Below are positions 1-11,725 of a stretch of DNA of 64,000 bases, in pieces. A program made the translations under genes and the position numbers. The notes under the pieces are model-generated. The model did no database searches and was not told where the DNA came from. It was given only the letters and a program-made list of their open reading frames with translations. The DNA is taken from assembly GCA_963210315.1 (NCBI GenBank), contig OY723291.1:186001-250000 (forward strand), written 5' to 3'. The first letter of the stretch is position 1, and each line of letters begins with the position of its first letter. Source of the DNA: Rhynchopus euleeides (Eukaryota; Euglenozoa; Diplonemea; Diplonemida; Diplonemidae).

Positions 1-3000
1 ACACTAAAGATTTGCCAGGAGGCGGCTATGCGGTGTGTGTGTCTTGACGGTGGCAATCGCGGTTGGTGAGAGCATCGAGGGGTTGCCCCCGCTTTCCCCA
101 CCCGATGCCATCGCAAGATGCACGTGTGAGTGCGCTGTGGTGTGCCTCTCCCCAGCTGAGATGGGGAAAAAACCACGGCGACGCTCGAATCAGGAAGTTC
201 GATAACCGATCGAACACACGGCAGAGGCGATCGCATCAATCCCTCGTTGTTTCGGCAACTTTTTCAGCGGAAGGATTTCGGCGCTTTTTCTCACACAGCT
301 GCTGTCAGCAAGGAGAAAAATGCACAAACAAATCGCCTCTTCAGGACGTGTCGCAAAGGCACCCGCCCCCATGCTGGTGTTCTTTAATTTTCTTTTGTGC
401 GCGCCACCGGGAGAGGGGCCCGCGTTGAAACACACAAGACAGGTGTGTGAGTGAGTGCGAGGATCATCTTCCAATTGGTGCAAGAAATGGGCAAGAATTG
501 CAGGCAGATTATCTGCCCACCCCCTTTTCCTGCAGTTCGATAAAGTGTTCGGAGCGAGTCTGGCTTGGTCTCTGCGTCGCCTATCCACCCCTCCCACACC
601 CACACGCGAATCCTTTTGTGCAGTGCAGTGCAGTGCAGGTCACCACCGAGTAAACCCTTGTTGACCCGATACACACATACTCTGTGGGGGCAACATTTCG
701 CCCCCCACCTCACCCCTTCCTGTTGCACCATCTTCATGAGTCTAGTCAGTGGCACCCCTCGCCCTCCCCCATCCCGCACAAAGGGCCAGAAACAACCACT
801 CCACAGAGCCCTGCCATGACCTGCTGTGTGAGCGCGTCTTTAGGGTAGGTCGAAGGAGGCTGTGCTGCGTTGCACACACCCCCACCGCGCTGACTCCACA
901 GCAGAACACCGGGGAGGGTGGGTGGGTGTGGGGTGGATTTTGCACGAGCTGAGCTGAATGCAAAAAAAAATCAATCAAGATCTGAAGGGGGATCAATAAC
1001 GTGCACACCCCCCCGTGTTTTTTCATTCGATATTTTTTTTGTGTTGATGCGGGTGACGCTTCCACAACTCGTAACACACCTGCAGGGTTGAGTGGTTGCA
1101 TAGCACGGGTACATCGAGTGATCAACGGTTGACACACCCTCCCGCTCACCACATAGCAGAAGGAAAACCATTGGGTGGGTATGGAGGTCTCGACAGGTAT
1201 GGAGTAGATCATACACATCACCATCACTTTTTTGTGCAATTCATTGTCTTTTTCTATTTCTTCTTCACCTTTTCTTTTGTTCTTTTCGGGGGGGGGGGGT
1301 ATTTTTCCCTCTTCACGGCATCACGTGGTGTGCCTACTGGATAAACCAGCGAGTGCCTCGGCTACTGCACAGACCCATTCTGTCCCATTGACCCCCACTG
1401 GGCAATTTTATTTTGCCTCCCACCGGATCGGACAAGCCGGGCAATCCCCCTGCATGCCCCACATCCCTGCCCCCCCCTTCCTCCCTTTGCGATGAATCAA
1501 TCCAACGCTGCGCTGAATGGAAGCCATCGCAATTATAATGCCAACCCAAGGTCGGGAACAGGCGCCGGCGGAGGGGCTGCGGACTGCCAGGGGGTGTTTC
1601 GGTACGTGTGCCCGAGAAATCGGGATCGCAGCGATAAAAAGACAACAGCAACATCAGCGGGAGAAAAGTGCTGCGGGCCGTGATTGGTGGTGGGGGTGGT
1701 GGTGGTCGCGGTAAGGTAACCGTCTCGCTATCGAACGTACACTAAACAGACACGAATGAAAAGGCAAGGATGGGGGAATTTTGTTTTTTTTGAACTGCTC
1801 CACGAGAAAGCAGGCCATCATGGGGAGACACAGATGAAGTGTGAGGGGGGGGGGGGGCGATCGGTTGTGCGAAGGGGAATGGGGGGGGGGGGGGGTGGTA
1901 TTGAGAAAGACAGAGGGGGTGGTGTGTGAGAAGAGAAAAGAGACAGAACAGGCGTGTGAGATACAGTCGAGAGATAGTGGGGGAGGGGGCGGGGAGTGGG
2001 GGACCCCGGGGTGTAGTATATAGGAGTAGGGAGCAGGGGTGGTATCACGCAGAAGCACTGCTAACGATACAGCCACATAGCATAGCCCACACACACACCC
2101 CCCACACCGAATCCCAAATTTTGTTTCCATTGTTGTGTGAAAAGGAGGGGGGGGGGAAGCGCTGTGCAGCCTGGCCCCGAGGGACCATACCGTGAGTAAC
2201 CGGACCCGCTATCCTACTCTTGCTCTACGGTAGGACACCATCACAACACGCGGGTTGGTAATACGCAGTTCGACAGGTCGCCCTGCTGAGTGGCGCCTTT
2301 TTCGAACATTCCCCCCCCCCCTCTCTCCCCTCCGACAGTGCAGCGCACAGGCAGCTGTGTGGGATAGTGGGATCCTGCGGGCAAAAAATGCGCAGGGGCG
2401 TCAGCTGGAATGGAAATGACCAGGGGTGTGTCACAGGTGCCCTCATCCTAGCTGTCCATCTGAAGGACGCCGTGAAGACACCCCAGCTGTGTGCGCGTGT
2501 GGGTGGTGTGTTGTGTGTGGGGGGGTTGTGCCTGCCGCAACGTTTGTTTTTCTTTTTCTTTTTCTTTTTGTTGTTTTGAGAGGGGGGGGGGGGGGAATCA
2601 CACAACAAGTGACAGCCCAGAGAAGAAGGCTGAAACCTTTTTTTGTGGATGCTGCGCCACCAGGAGAGGGATCTGGCATCTCAACCGCGGGAACACCAGG
2701 TTTCGCTGGAGGGGAAAAAAGAATAAAGAACGAAAGCCAAAGTGAATGTGCCGGGTTTTTTTTTGCATTTTTCACCCCTCTCCTCCGCCCTGGCGCTGTG
2801 CGCCAAACCCGGGAACAAAATAAAAACCTCCCCCCCCCCCCCCCGAGACAAAGGGATGGGGGGGTGATAGGCAAGAAAATCTGTTTGCTTTTTTGAAAAA
2901 GGGGGGGGGGGGGAGCGCTCCATTTCAAAAAAGGGGTTTACGAGAAATCAGCAATGCATGGCAGAGGGAGGCAAAGGGATAGGGGGGGGGGTGCTGAGAG

Positions 3001-4235
3001 TGAGAAAGTGAGAGTGGCGCAGACAATAAATATCTCAGCCATCCCCTTTGCTTCGGGAACATGCTTTGTTACAAGCGTGTTTTGTTTGCATGTGTCGGTT
3101 TTTCGTATTTTTTTTTTTGGGGGGGGGGGGTCGGGGATGAGAAACGGCGGGGGAGGGGGTGGGAGGCTATAATAATATACGGGCAGTGGGGGGGGATCAA
3201 TATCCAGAACGAAAGAAATCACCTCCCCACCCCACCCCCACCCCCCCCACCACACACACAGATCACGCACAACAGCAACAACCCTTGCGGCTTTTGCTGT
3301 CGATTCGACACGGGGGGAATCCAGATTTTGGCTCGAGATGTCTCTCTCTCTCTCTCTCACCGATCCTCCCACCCTCCCTTCCGCCTCCTGCATTGCTTTG
3401 AAGCAACTCTACAGGGGGGGGGGGGGGGGGAGTGGTCTGTCTGCCCGCCATCCCCCCCACAACACCCTCCGCTGCTGTGCCGATGGGCACAAATCGTGGG
3501 GTTGCAGTCGGAGGGAGTGGTTTCATCGAGCCGTGTGTGGAGTGCTCGGTGAGGTTTGCACATCAAATTTGCACAATGCTGTGGAGAAGAAGAGGAAGAA
3601 GAAGAAACAATGCCAGAGCACTTTGGGGGGGGGGGGGGGTGGGGGTGGGGGTGGGGGTGTTGGGCCACCATACCGCTCGATGGGGCGTCTCTATGAAGCT
3701 GCCCTGCCACCGTTCCTTCCAAGCCTTTCCGCGCCATGCCACTGCAGGGCGGGTGGAGGAAAAGAACCTGCTGGGGTAATTTTTTTGTCAGCAAATCATA
3801 AGGGAGAGAGAGAGAGAGAAAGAGAAAGGCGAACCAGCGGGTATCTGTCGATCGCGAGAAACCACCACACCACCCCACACCCACCCCATCACATTCCCCC
3901 TTCCCCTTCACACAAAGAAAGATTGGGGAAGAATCGTACCCTCATTGAATAACGGGCAGCAAAGGAAAACAAGGGGCTCGAACGATTTTGGTTGCCCCTG
4001 CCATCTTCCGACCCGGAAAGAAGGCTGCCTGGGCAGCGGGGGTAAAAATCCGGCAACGCTGCACAGGGGAATCACGCTCTGTCCACGGCAGGTGGGCGCG
4101 TGCCGTACCGCTGGCTGGGTTGACTGAAGTGTCGCTCCGCCATTGCGCCGTGCCGTGCATCAGCTTGGCATCACCTTCACAGCATGCGCAGGGCAAGCTC
4201 CTGTGCAAGAGGGCATGTGGTGTGGGTGGGCCTCC
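1..4235. other. Gene-poor flank with many G homopolymers
   Basis: I see no convincing coding region in either direction. The open frames here are short, low in complexity and made of runs of Gly, Pro, Arg or His. The stretch is dominated by long plus-strand G tracts, for example 1881-1895, 2582-2595, 2901-2913, 3414-3430 and 3625-3639. The last is followed by spaced G5 runs to about 3658, a potential G-quadruplex. A C tract lies at 2830-2844 and a CT run near 3340-3360. The 3' untranslated part of the calpain gene should lie at the right edge. Confidence 0.6.
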
Positions 4236-7200
4236 TCAGGTGAGGTGTGCGTGGGGGGCAACAGGTTGCCCGTTTCCTCCTCCCTCCCCTCCCGAGAACA
4301 GGTTGAGGCATACCAGGGTGCCCGAGACGGGCCCGCGACCCTCGTCCTCCCCTGTGATGGTGTAGGTCTTCACAATGGCGTCGCCGCCCTTCTCCAGCTC
4401 CTCCAGCAGCTTTGTAGCCAGCAGGTCCACACGCCCGAGGTAGTCTTTCCCCATCATCTTCTTGCCGAAGATGCTGATCCGCACGCAGTCACCCCCGGGC
4501 ACGTGGAAGTTGAACTTCTCACCCCATGCGGGGCTCAGGCTCTTGTTGACAACCTTCGAAGACTGTGTCAAAAGGGTGTTGCGTGGTGCGGTGTTGATTT
4601 GGATCCAGACCCCCCCCTGGTCCTGCCACGAAGAGGCACTTCAGTTTGTCGGAGGAGTTTCCAACACGAAACTGATTTCTCACAAAACATGGGGAAGGTG
4701 TTTGAAACCATACCTGCTTCTGAGGGTTGGGGTGGTCCGAACCCACAACGCCGTTGCTGACGGTGCGCAGCTTCAGCTCGCAGAACGGGTTCTGCGAGCC
4801 CTTGCTGCTGAGGTTGGTCGCCTTGACAAGCTCCACCTCGATGGAGATGTTCTGCGAGCGTGCGGCGGCGGGCTTCGGCGACGACGCTGCGGCAGGGGCA
4901 CCTGCCGCACCGCCGCCGTTGCTCTTGGGGACTGCGGAGGTCTTCGAGCGGAGAGCTGCTTTGGGCGGGCTGCTCCCCAGCAGCGACTTGTCAGCCGCAG
5001 GCCCAGACCCACTGCGCACACGCGCCTTCTTCGGCGCTGCCTCGTCACCACCAGCAGCAGGGGCTGCGTCCCCCGCTGCCTTCGCCTTCTTCTTGCTGGC
5101 CACCTCGCGTGTCGCAGCTTCGCCCTCACCCACCTGCTTCGATGTCACGGTCTTGAAGCCCGACGCCTTCCCGAAGGTCTTCCCCTCCAGCTGCAGGTGT
5201 GATGATGTGTGGATGGAAAAAAATGTATGTGCTGAACGAACAAGCGAGGTGAGGAAATAGCTACGACCCACAGAGGGGAAATAGAACCCCAGGCCACCAT
5301 GCGTCAGAAGGTAATGAAATAAACCACGTAAAGTTGTCGTCATGCAGTGCAGTCGGGTACTCTTATCGTTGTTGATCATCATGCGGAGCGGACAGCGAAT
5401 GGCGGATGTGGAAGTTATTGGCAAAGCAAGCACACCCCCTCCCACCATACTTGGTGTGTCATAGGGCTGATCTCCCAGTCCGAGAGGCTCACCTCCTTGG
5501 CCGTCTCATAGTGCTTTGCACCCGCGTTGGGCTTGTTGAAGAAGAAGGTCGCTGCAGAGACATCCTCCACGCAGAAGGAGAGGACGAAGTTCTTCTCCGT
5601 CGCAGGGTCCTTCGGCACACCGAGGATGAAGAGCTTCCCGTTCACCTCAGGGTCGATAGTGATCTCGCCGAACCGGTCGCGCTTCCCACTGCCGGGTTGG
5701 GTGTGGGGTGAGGCGGGGTGGGGTGGGACCAGGGGGACAGGGTGAATCTCTCAATGATGGTTTGACAGTCAGGGGAGAGGGGGCCTTCGGTTGTGCAAAA
5801 TGCCGTGATGTGCAGCAGCACGGCACTTTGCAGGGTGTGTTGCTGACGGGGTGTTGCAAAGCGGCATACGTTCCGAAAGACTCCACCACTTTCACACCCT
5901 CCTTCTTCGGCGCCACGACGTAGAGGTTCATCGAGGCGTAGGAGGAGTCGGGCGAAGACCCCGGCTTGATGCCACGCGTGTCCTTCTGGTGCAGCCCCAC
6001 CCACATCTGCGTCTTCTTCTTCACGTCGAGCTCCACACACACCGAGGGGACGCCCTTCTTCCACTCACCCTTCACGCGCATGCTCTCCCAAGAGGGCATG
6101 GCGTAGCCGGTGGAGAGGGAGTCGAACCATTTGGAGCAGTCATCCCAGCACATCCAGAACAGGCCGTCGCCGTCGCGGTAGTTCACCTGCGGGTGGGGGG
6201 GTGAGTGGATGGGTGGTGGGGCTTGGGCAGGAGGGGTTGCAGAAAGCAGGGGTGGCAAAATGGGATCAACCAGTCAAGAAAAAAGCCACCCCCCCTCCGC
6301 CCTTCCCCTTCCACAAAGGGAAAGGGTGGCTGTTTCACACACCTCCTTCTTCAAGGCTGCTGTCCACGCAGAGTCGTCTGCCGCCCACTTCCCCTTCCAG
6401 AGGCCGTGGTTGGTGGTCCCCCAAGGGTTGCGCAGGTGCACCAGCTTGTGCCCGTCCTTCGTCTCCACCACATCCAGCACGGAGTAAGAGTGCTCGCAGA
6501 TGAGCTCCACGCCGCGGTAGCCCTCCCACAGCTTCTTGTCCTGGGGGGACTGCTTGTCCTCGTCGACATACATCAGGTTCTTGCCGGGCGTGCCGAGCAC
6601 CTGCAGGTGCCCCAGGCGGTGGGAGTTGAGAAGCGTGGACCACGAGTCTTCGGAGATGGGAGATGTCTTGTGCGGGCGGCCTGTCATGTCCGCGAGGGCT
6701 GCTGCGCACTGGCCGGTCTTCATCGAGAAGTACGACCCGTTGAGCTTGGAGTACGCCTTCTCCACGAGGGCCACCCACAGCTCGTTCGGCTCGTCGCGGT
6801 TCCGCGCGAAGGCGGGCTTCGGGCCGCTGCAAGGGAGGAAGTCATCCACAACAACAGTCTCCCACCACGCGCTCTTGCACATGTTCATTCTGTAGATGCC
6901 CAGCAAAGGGTTCTGCTTCTCGGAGAAGACGTTGCGGATGAACTGCTCCCGTGTCGCAAGCGAACCAAGCGCACCCATGAAGTAGCAATCCGCAAGGGAA
7001 CCCTGTCGGCAGGGGCAGGGAGGGGTAGGTGGGTGTGGTTGTGTGATGACCACATTTTGTGTGGGGAGATCCTGCGCGGATCATAGCCCACCCGGTGTGG
7101 GTGTGGGTTCACGACAGCAAGGCATGGCGTAAGATGGCTGCGGCAGACACACCTGGTTCACATCCTCAGGCTCGATCTTGTTGACAAACAGCTCGGGCTT

Positions 7201-7998
7201 GAGGTCTGCATCGATAAGGATGCCCCACTGGGAGGGCCGCTTGAAGGGGAACATCTTCATCTCGCCCTTCTGCCACTTCGCCTGCATGCTGCAGTCGAGG
7301 GGCATGAAGTTGGTGTCGATGAACGGCACCTTGTGCTTCTCGCAGAGATCCGCCACTTCGTTCGACTCCGCATCGGACTCCTTCAGGCCAGCCTTCTTGA
7401 TGATCTCCTGCACCTTCTCCAGCTCCTTTGCGTTGGAGTCCTTCGCAGCGCCTGCCTGCTTCTCGAGCCACTCCTTCGAGCAGGGCCCCGTGGCGATGGA
7501 CTTCGTGAGCCCGCTCCACTTGCCCTTCACAAAAGGCTGCGTCTCGCCGGGGTGCACGGACACGATCCACTTCTCATCCTGCGGGTGGCACAAAAGGGTA
7601 GGTGATGTGTGTGGCAGAAGTCATGCTGGCACCCGCCTTCGGAGGGGCACATTGGTGAGTTTTTGATTTGCATGCCACGGACAGGAGGTGTTTCCCTGCC
7701 TCGCCTCTTCTTGACCCTGGTTGTTTGAATGCGGTGGCACACACAACGAGTGGTAGTGCCCCACGGGTTGGGTGGGTGGGTATGGGTGTTGTGATCAACG
7801 CAGCCATCCTGCAGCCACACTACATACCGTGATCTTGGTGATGCCCAGCGCCTCCGGCTCTGCGCCTTTGAAGCCGTATTTGCAGATGAACTGCTTGTCA
7901 ACAGTCGAGTTTGTGAAGGAGAACTCCTTCGTCCCGTCATCATGCACGGTCTCATTCAGCGTGAGCCCATCCTTGAGCTCCTTTTGGGTGGTCGCCAT
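4236..7998 (-). CDS. Calpain-like cysteine protease with C-terminal C2 domain
   Basis: Seven exons read 7998-7828, 7578-7153, 7002-6343, 6186-5870, 5688-5451, 5190-4714 and 4562-4236, all phases closing, giving 871 residues. The start is the ATG in MATTQKEL; the frame is open three codons further but only from GTG. Residues 1 to about 90 carry a motif (VHPGETQPFVKG) that resembles the N-terminal domain of kinetoplastid calpain-type proteins. The papain-like core has QGSLADCYF with Cys205, EHSYSV with His370 and LRNPWG with Asn391, so the catalytic triad is intact; many kinetoplastid relatives have lost theirs. A domain III-like beta region follows (about 430-600), then an Ala/Lys/Ser-rich linker (605-717) and a C2 domain (about 718-858). 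The C2 loops have few of the usual Asp ligands, so calcium binding is doubtful. Probable role: regulated cytoplasmic proteolysis, possibly at membranes. Introns begin GTATG or GTGTG and end AG. Confidence 0.9.
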
Positions 7999-8765
7999 GG
8001 CAGCCACGCAACGTGGTTGCAGAACGCAGCTTTATCCCTGCCCCTGTGCACCGGATGCGCGGGGGAACTGCGCCGACCTGCAGTGTGACTATGGTGTCGG
8101 GAGGGAGAGGGGGGCTATAAGGCTTCGGTGATGTGTTCGGGATTCGGACCAACGAAACTATTGCAGCCCTCGCAGGGTGTGGGGGAGCGGCCAACCCGAC
8201 TGTGCTTATTGCAACAAAGAGCAAGAAGGGGATTCAATCTCCTTGAGCACCAAAGGCGCCCCGCGAGGCCCCCACCCCTACACACGGCAAGATGTGGTGC
8301 CTCGCCGAGGGTCGCGACAAGCGAACTCTGATGCCACACCACACACTATAGCCCACCTCGACTTCGAGGCTCTTGCCCTGGCTTGGCGATACACTCTATG
8401 TGTGCAACCACCAAGGAGGGTGGCAGGCCAAGCTCCCGGGACTACTCTCGCCAGAGGTACCCACCCGCAAACCGATTTTGCTTCGCCGCGACGAACACAG
8501 TCCTGCCAATTTGAGACAACCAGGGCAGTGACGTACAGAAAGGGCCTTGTTTTGCAAGGAAGAACCCTTTCAACACACCCTCCCCTCCCTTGTTCCCACC
8601 GAGGGTCGAAGTAACCCCGGGCCTTTGCTTCTCTCTGGGGAGATGTCGGGTCCGAAATATCCCGTGCAGCACACAACACACAGACACAGCACACCTGAGC
8701 CCCGAGTTTCCAAAAAGACACCACCGGGAGGGAGTGGGACGAGGGGGGGGGGGGGCGGGGGGCGA
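7999..8765. other. Intergenic, no feature recognised
   Basis: This 0.77-kb stretch holds the 5' side of the calpain gene. The open frames show no family likeness and no splice-compatible continuation. It ends in a G-rich run (about 8740-8762) that abuts the large palindrome. Confidence 0.5.
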
Positions 8766-9458
8766 CACGGTGGGATCTTGTAAATTTTACATGTATAACT
8801 ACAAGTATAATACATGTATTATACATGTATAATACTTGCATGTCAACTATTATACATGTATAATACATGTATATGCCTGAAATATACATGTAAAATACAT
8901 GTATATCAAGTAAAAATACAAGTATAATACTTGCATGTCAACTATTATACTTGTATTTTTACTTGATATACATGTATTTTACATGTATATTTCAGGCATT
9001 TACATGTATTTTACATGTATAATACTTGTCATGCAAGTATTATACATGTAAAATACTTGCATGACAAGTAAAATACATGTATAATACTTGCATGACAAGT
9101 AAAATACTTGCATGCAAGTAAAATACATGTATTTTACTTGCATGCAAGTATTTTACTTGTCATGCAAGTATTTTACATGTATAATACTTGCATGACAAGT
9201 ATTATACATGTAAAATACATGTAAATGCCTGAAATATACATGTAAAATACATGTATATCAAGTAAAAATACATGTATAATAGTTGACATGCAAGTATTAT
9301 ACTTGTATTTTTACTTGATATACATGTATTTTACATGTATATTTCAGGCATATACATGTATTATACATGTATAATAGTTGACATGCAAGTATTATACATG
9401 TATAATACATGTATTATACTTGTAGTTATACATGTAAAATTTACAAGATCCCACCGTG
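8766..9458. repeat. 693-bp near-perfect palindrome of ACATGT/ACTTGCATG words
   Basis: The outer 15 bases at 8766-8780 are the exact reverse complement of 9444-9458. The complement continues inward to a centre between 9127 and 9128 (inside ACATGT). The left arm is 31 bp longer than the right because it has one extra unit near 9059-9089; I found no other mismatch while reading the arms. The interior is AT-rich and built almost entirely from TACATGTA, TACTTGCATG and TACAAGTA words, each itself palindromic or nearly so. It contrasts sharply with the GC-rich surroundings. It has no plausible gene; open frames in the two arms are mirror copies. It could be a foldback or MITE-like element, a cruciform-forming element, or an origin or boundary element. 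Confidence 0.95.
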
Positions 9459-9871
9459 GAGGGGTGTTGGGCCAGCGCTCGCTTTTTTCCGCATCAACCA
9501 TGTCCCTCCCTCCCCCGTCTCCCACATATACCCCCCCCCCCACTTCCTCAGGCATACACAACGCAGCAACTCTACATCTTAACATCTACATAATAAAGAA
9601 GGGGGCCACGCTACCAGAGCTTCGTGACCACCCGCCACGGCTTGTCTCTCTGATGACAAAGGGCGCCTTCTCGCTTTTTCTCACCCGGGTAGGCCCGGTG
9701 CAGGCAGTGGGGGGGATGAGCGTAGTATCGGCATCGAGCAGGGGTCGGAAGAGAGACCGCTGCTGCTGCACAGATAGGGCTGGTAGCGAGGTGCACCCCA
9801 GATGTGGGTACCCTTCCGGTAGGGAACCTTTCCGGGGGATGCCCGTAACAACACACAGAACGGGGGTGTGG
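9459..9871. other. Spacer between palindrome and retroelement
   Basis: This is a 413-bp stretch with no recognisable gene. It contains C tracts near 9530-9540 and ends where the first 69-bp direct repeat of the retroelement starts. Confidence 0.5.
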
Positions 9872-10099
9872 AAAAGTGTCACTGCGCTTTGTTCGGCACT
9901 TTTTGCTTTGGTTTCTTTTTTGCGTTGACGCTTCCACACTCACACTCCTGCTGATGATGGTGTCGTGAGTGAGGAGCACAAGGGCACGAACAAGCACGCG
10001 ACACTTTCCGCCCACATCGAAGTGTGCTGAAAAAGTGTCACTGCGCTTTGTTCGGCACTTTTTGCTTTGGTTTCTTTTTTGCGTTGACGCTTCCACACT
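9872..10099 (-). repeat. 3' split-direct-repeat block (B1-A2-B2)
   Basis: Two 69-bp copies (9872-9940 and 10031-10099) flank a copy of the 116-bp repeat (9919-10034) that also occurs at 14318-14433. A 22-bp core shared by both repeat types starts at 9919, 10078 and 14318. The TAG stop of the RT-RNase H frame (10098-10100) lies at the inner edge of the block. Confidence 0.92.
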
Positions 10100-11657
10100 A
10101 CCCTCGTCCGAGGGGCGCTGTTGTGGAAGACAGCGGTCTGGTTGGCTGCATTTGGTCTAGGGGTGTGACATCGAGTGAGATCTGCGCCGGATGGACGACC
10201 CCTCTCGTATAGCAGTCCGCGCGTTGCTCTGTCGTCGGGACCCACACCGCATCCAGCGTGAGATTCTTAGCCGTCGCAGTGTTCACGATGTGTTGTAGCA
10301 GGATATTTCCCCGAAAGTTGCTGCAGTGTCCCTTTACGAGGCAGTGCACCAGCGGCAGGTTGTCGATGTAGCAGCGCACTGTGCACCCGCTCGCGATGAT
10401 GAGTCTGAGTCCCTGTAGGGCCGCGTAAGCCTCCTTCAGGAAGATGTGCGCCCCGCGTTCCTGCTCGGAGAACACTCCCTGCGACACCCTCTCTGACGTC
10501 CCCTCGATCGCGATCGCCGCCCACGCTGTGCTCGACGCGTCGCTCCAGACCGAGGCGCCTCGTGTGTGTGGCACACATGTCAGCCAGCTATTCTGTTCGA
10601 GGAAGGACATCCGCAGGCGCAGCTCGTGCCGCACCGAGGGTGGTGCCACCGCCTTTAAGTCCCACTTTCCCTTATCTTCCAGCGTTGTCCGGGCAATCCT
10701 CCTGATGTAGGACAGCATCGCTGGCGCGAAGCAGAGCGGGCTGCGCGTCACGTAACTCTGCCACACCACACTACCGAAAATATTGAAGGCGCGCCTCGGC
10801 GTTACGTCTCCTGCGATCATCTCGGCCAGGCTCCTGTGCGCAATAGCTAGGGAGTACGACCAACCCATGCACAGTACCTGCAGGCGAGCGTCGACGAAAT
10901 CGTTCCGCTTGTCACCGATACGCACCCCGAAGAACTTCTGTATATCCTCCGCCACCGGGAACTGGTAGAACCAGCTACGCGCATCGGCCAATACAACCCA
11001 GTCAGCGTTAGCCAGCCTCTGGGCCACTCTCGTGATGGAATTTAGGCGCATGTCGGGCGGGGGCTTCATCGCCTTGTTCAGCGTCCTGGCGTCCACTATA
11101 AACCTGAGGCCCCCGCTCTTTTTGGCCACGGTGTAGGCCGGGTGGATCAGCGTTGATTCTTCTTGCACCAAGACCCCGTAGTCCTCCAGCTGCCCGAGGT
11201 GCTGGAGCATGTGTCTGGACACCTTTCGCTTCTCCCTCGCGAACGCCCCTTCACGCCCCGGCAGCAGTGCCTCGCGGAACACCGCCGTGTCCGTTATCAT
11301 GTCGATGACCCCGTCCAGCTCCCCGTCCGTGTCGAGTTGTCTCAATGCATCGATGTCCAGTCGTGTAGTCCCGATGGGGGCGAGCTTCTGATGTTGTCCC
11401 GTGTCTCCCTGCTCGTGTGGTCGAACAGTCGTGTCCCCCAGAGGCACTCCGATCTCTTCTCCGTATATGTGTTCCACTGCCGGCCCGTAGTCCGCGTCCT
11501 CCTGTCCGCTGCTCCAGTTTTCGTAGCCCCAGTCTCCCTCCACCGTCTTTCGCTGTGGCACCCGTGGTGGTGGAAGACGCCCTCGCTCGTCGTCGTCATC
11601 CGGTGTCGCGTCGTACATCGGTGCTGCGGCTAGAAGCCGCCTCATCTTCTTTTGCAT
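10098..11657 (-). pseudogene. Reverse transcriptase-RNase H of the retroelement, probably internally deleted
   Basis: From the ATG at 11657 the frame gives 519 residues; it stays open upstream across the recombinase gene, so frameshift or readthrough entry is also possible. A long acidic leader precedes the RT. Visible motifs are the fingers region (AYTVAKKSGGLRFIVDAR), motif A (VVLADARSWFYQFPV, about residues 221-235) and a motif-B-like stretch (CMGWSYSLAIAHRSL). Just after, near nucleotide 10800, the sequence jumps to a thumb-like part (NIFGSVVWQSYVTR). The YxDD motif C and its surroundings are not present. The RNase H part retains WSDAS, FLKEAYAAL and CYIDN, giving the D-E-D set. The missing catalytic aspartates make it likely inactive, although the frame is unbroken. 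It overlaps no other element gene; the recombinase stop is 68 bases upstream. Confidence 0.82.
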
Positions 11658-11725
11658 AGGAGGGAAATGGGATGCCACGATGTCTCCGTCGCGACGCCGC
11701 CGCTTTGCCCTGCGCTTTTTAGACC

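Noticed and set aside
1030-1085. TGACGCTTCCACA near 1062 as a retroelement repeat relic
   Set aside because: Only 13 bases match the split direct repeat core; too short to claim.
8772-9450. Short open frames rich in Tyr, Met and Cys in the palindrome
   Set aside because: They are mirror-image translations of the repeated words and have no protein-like composition.
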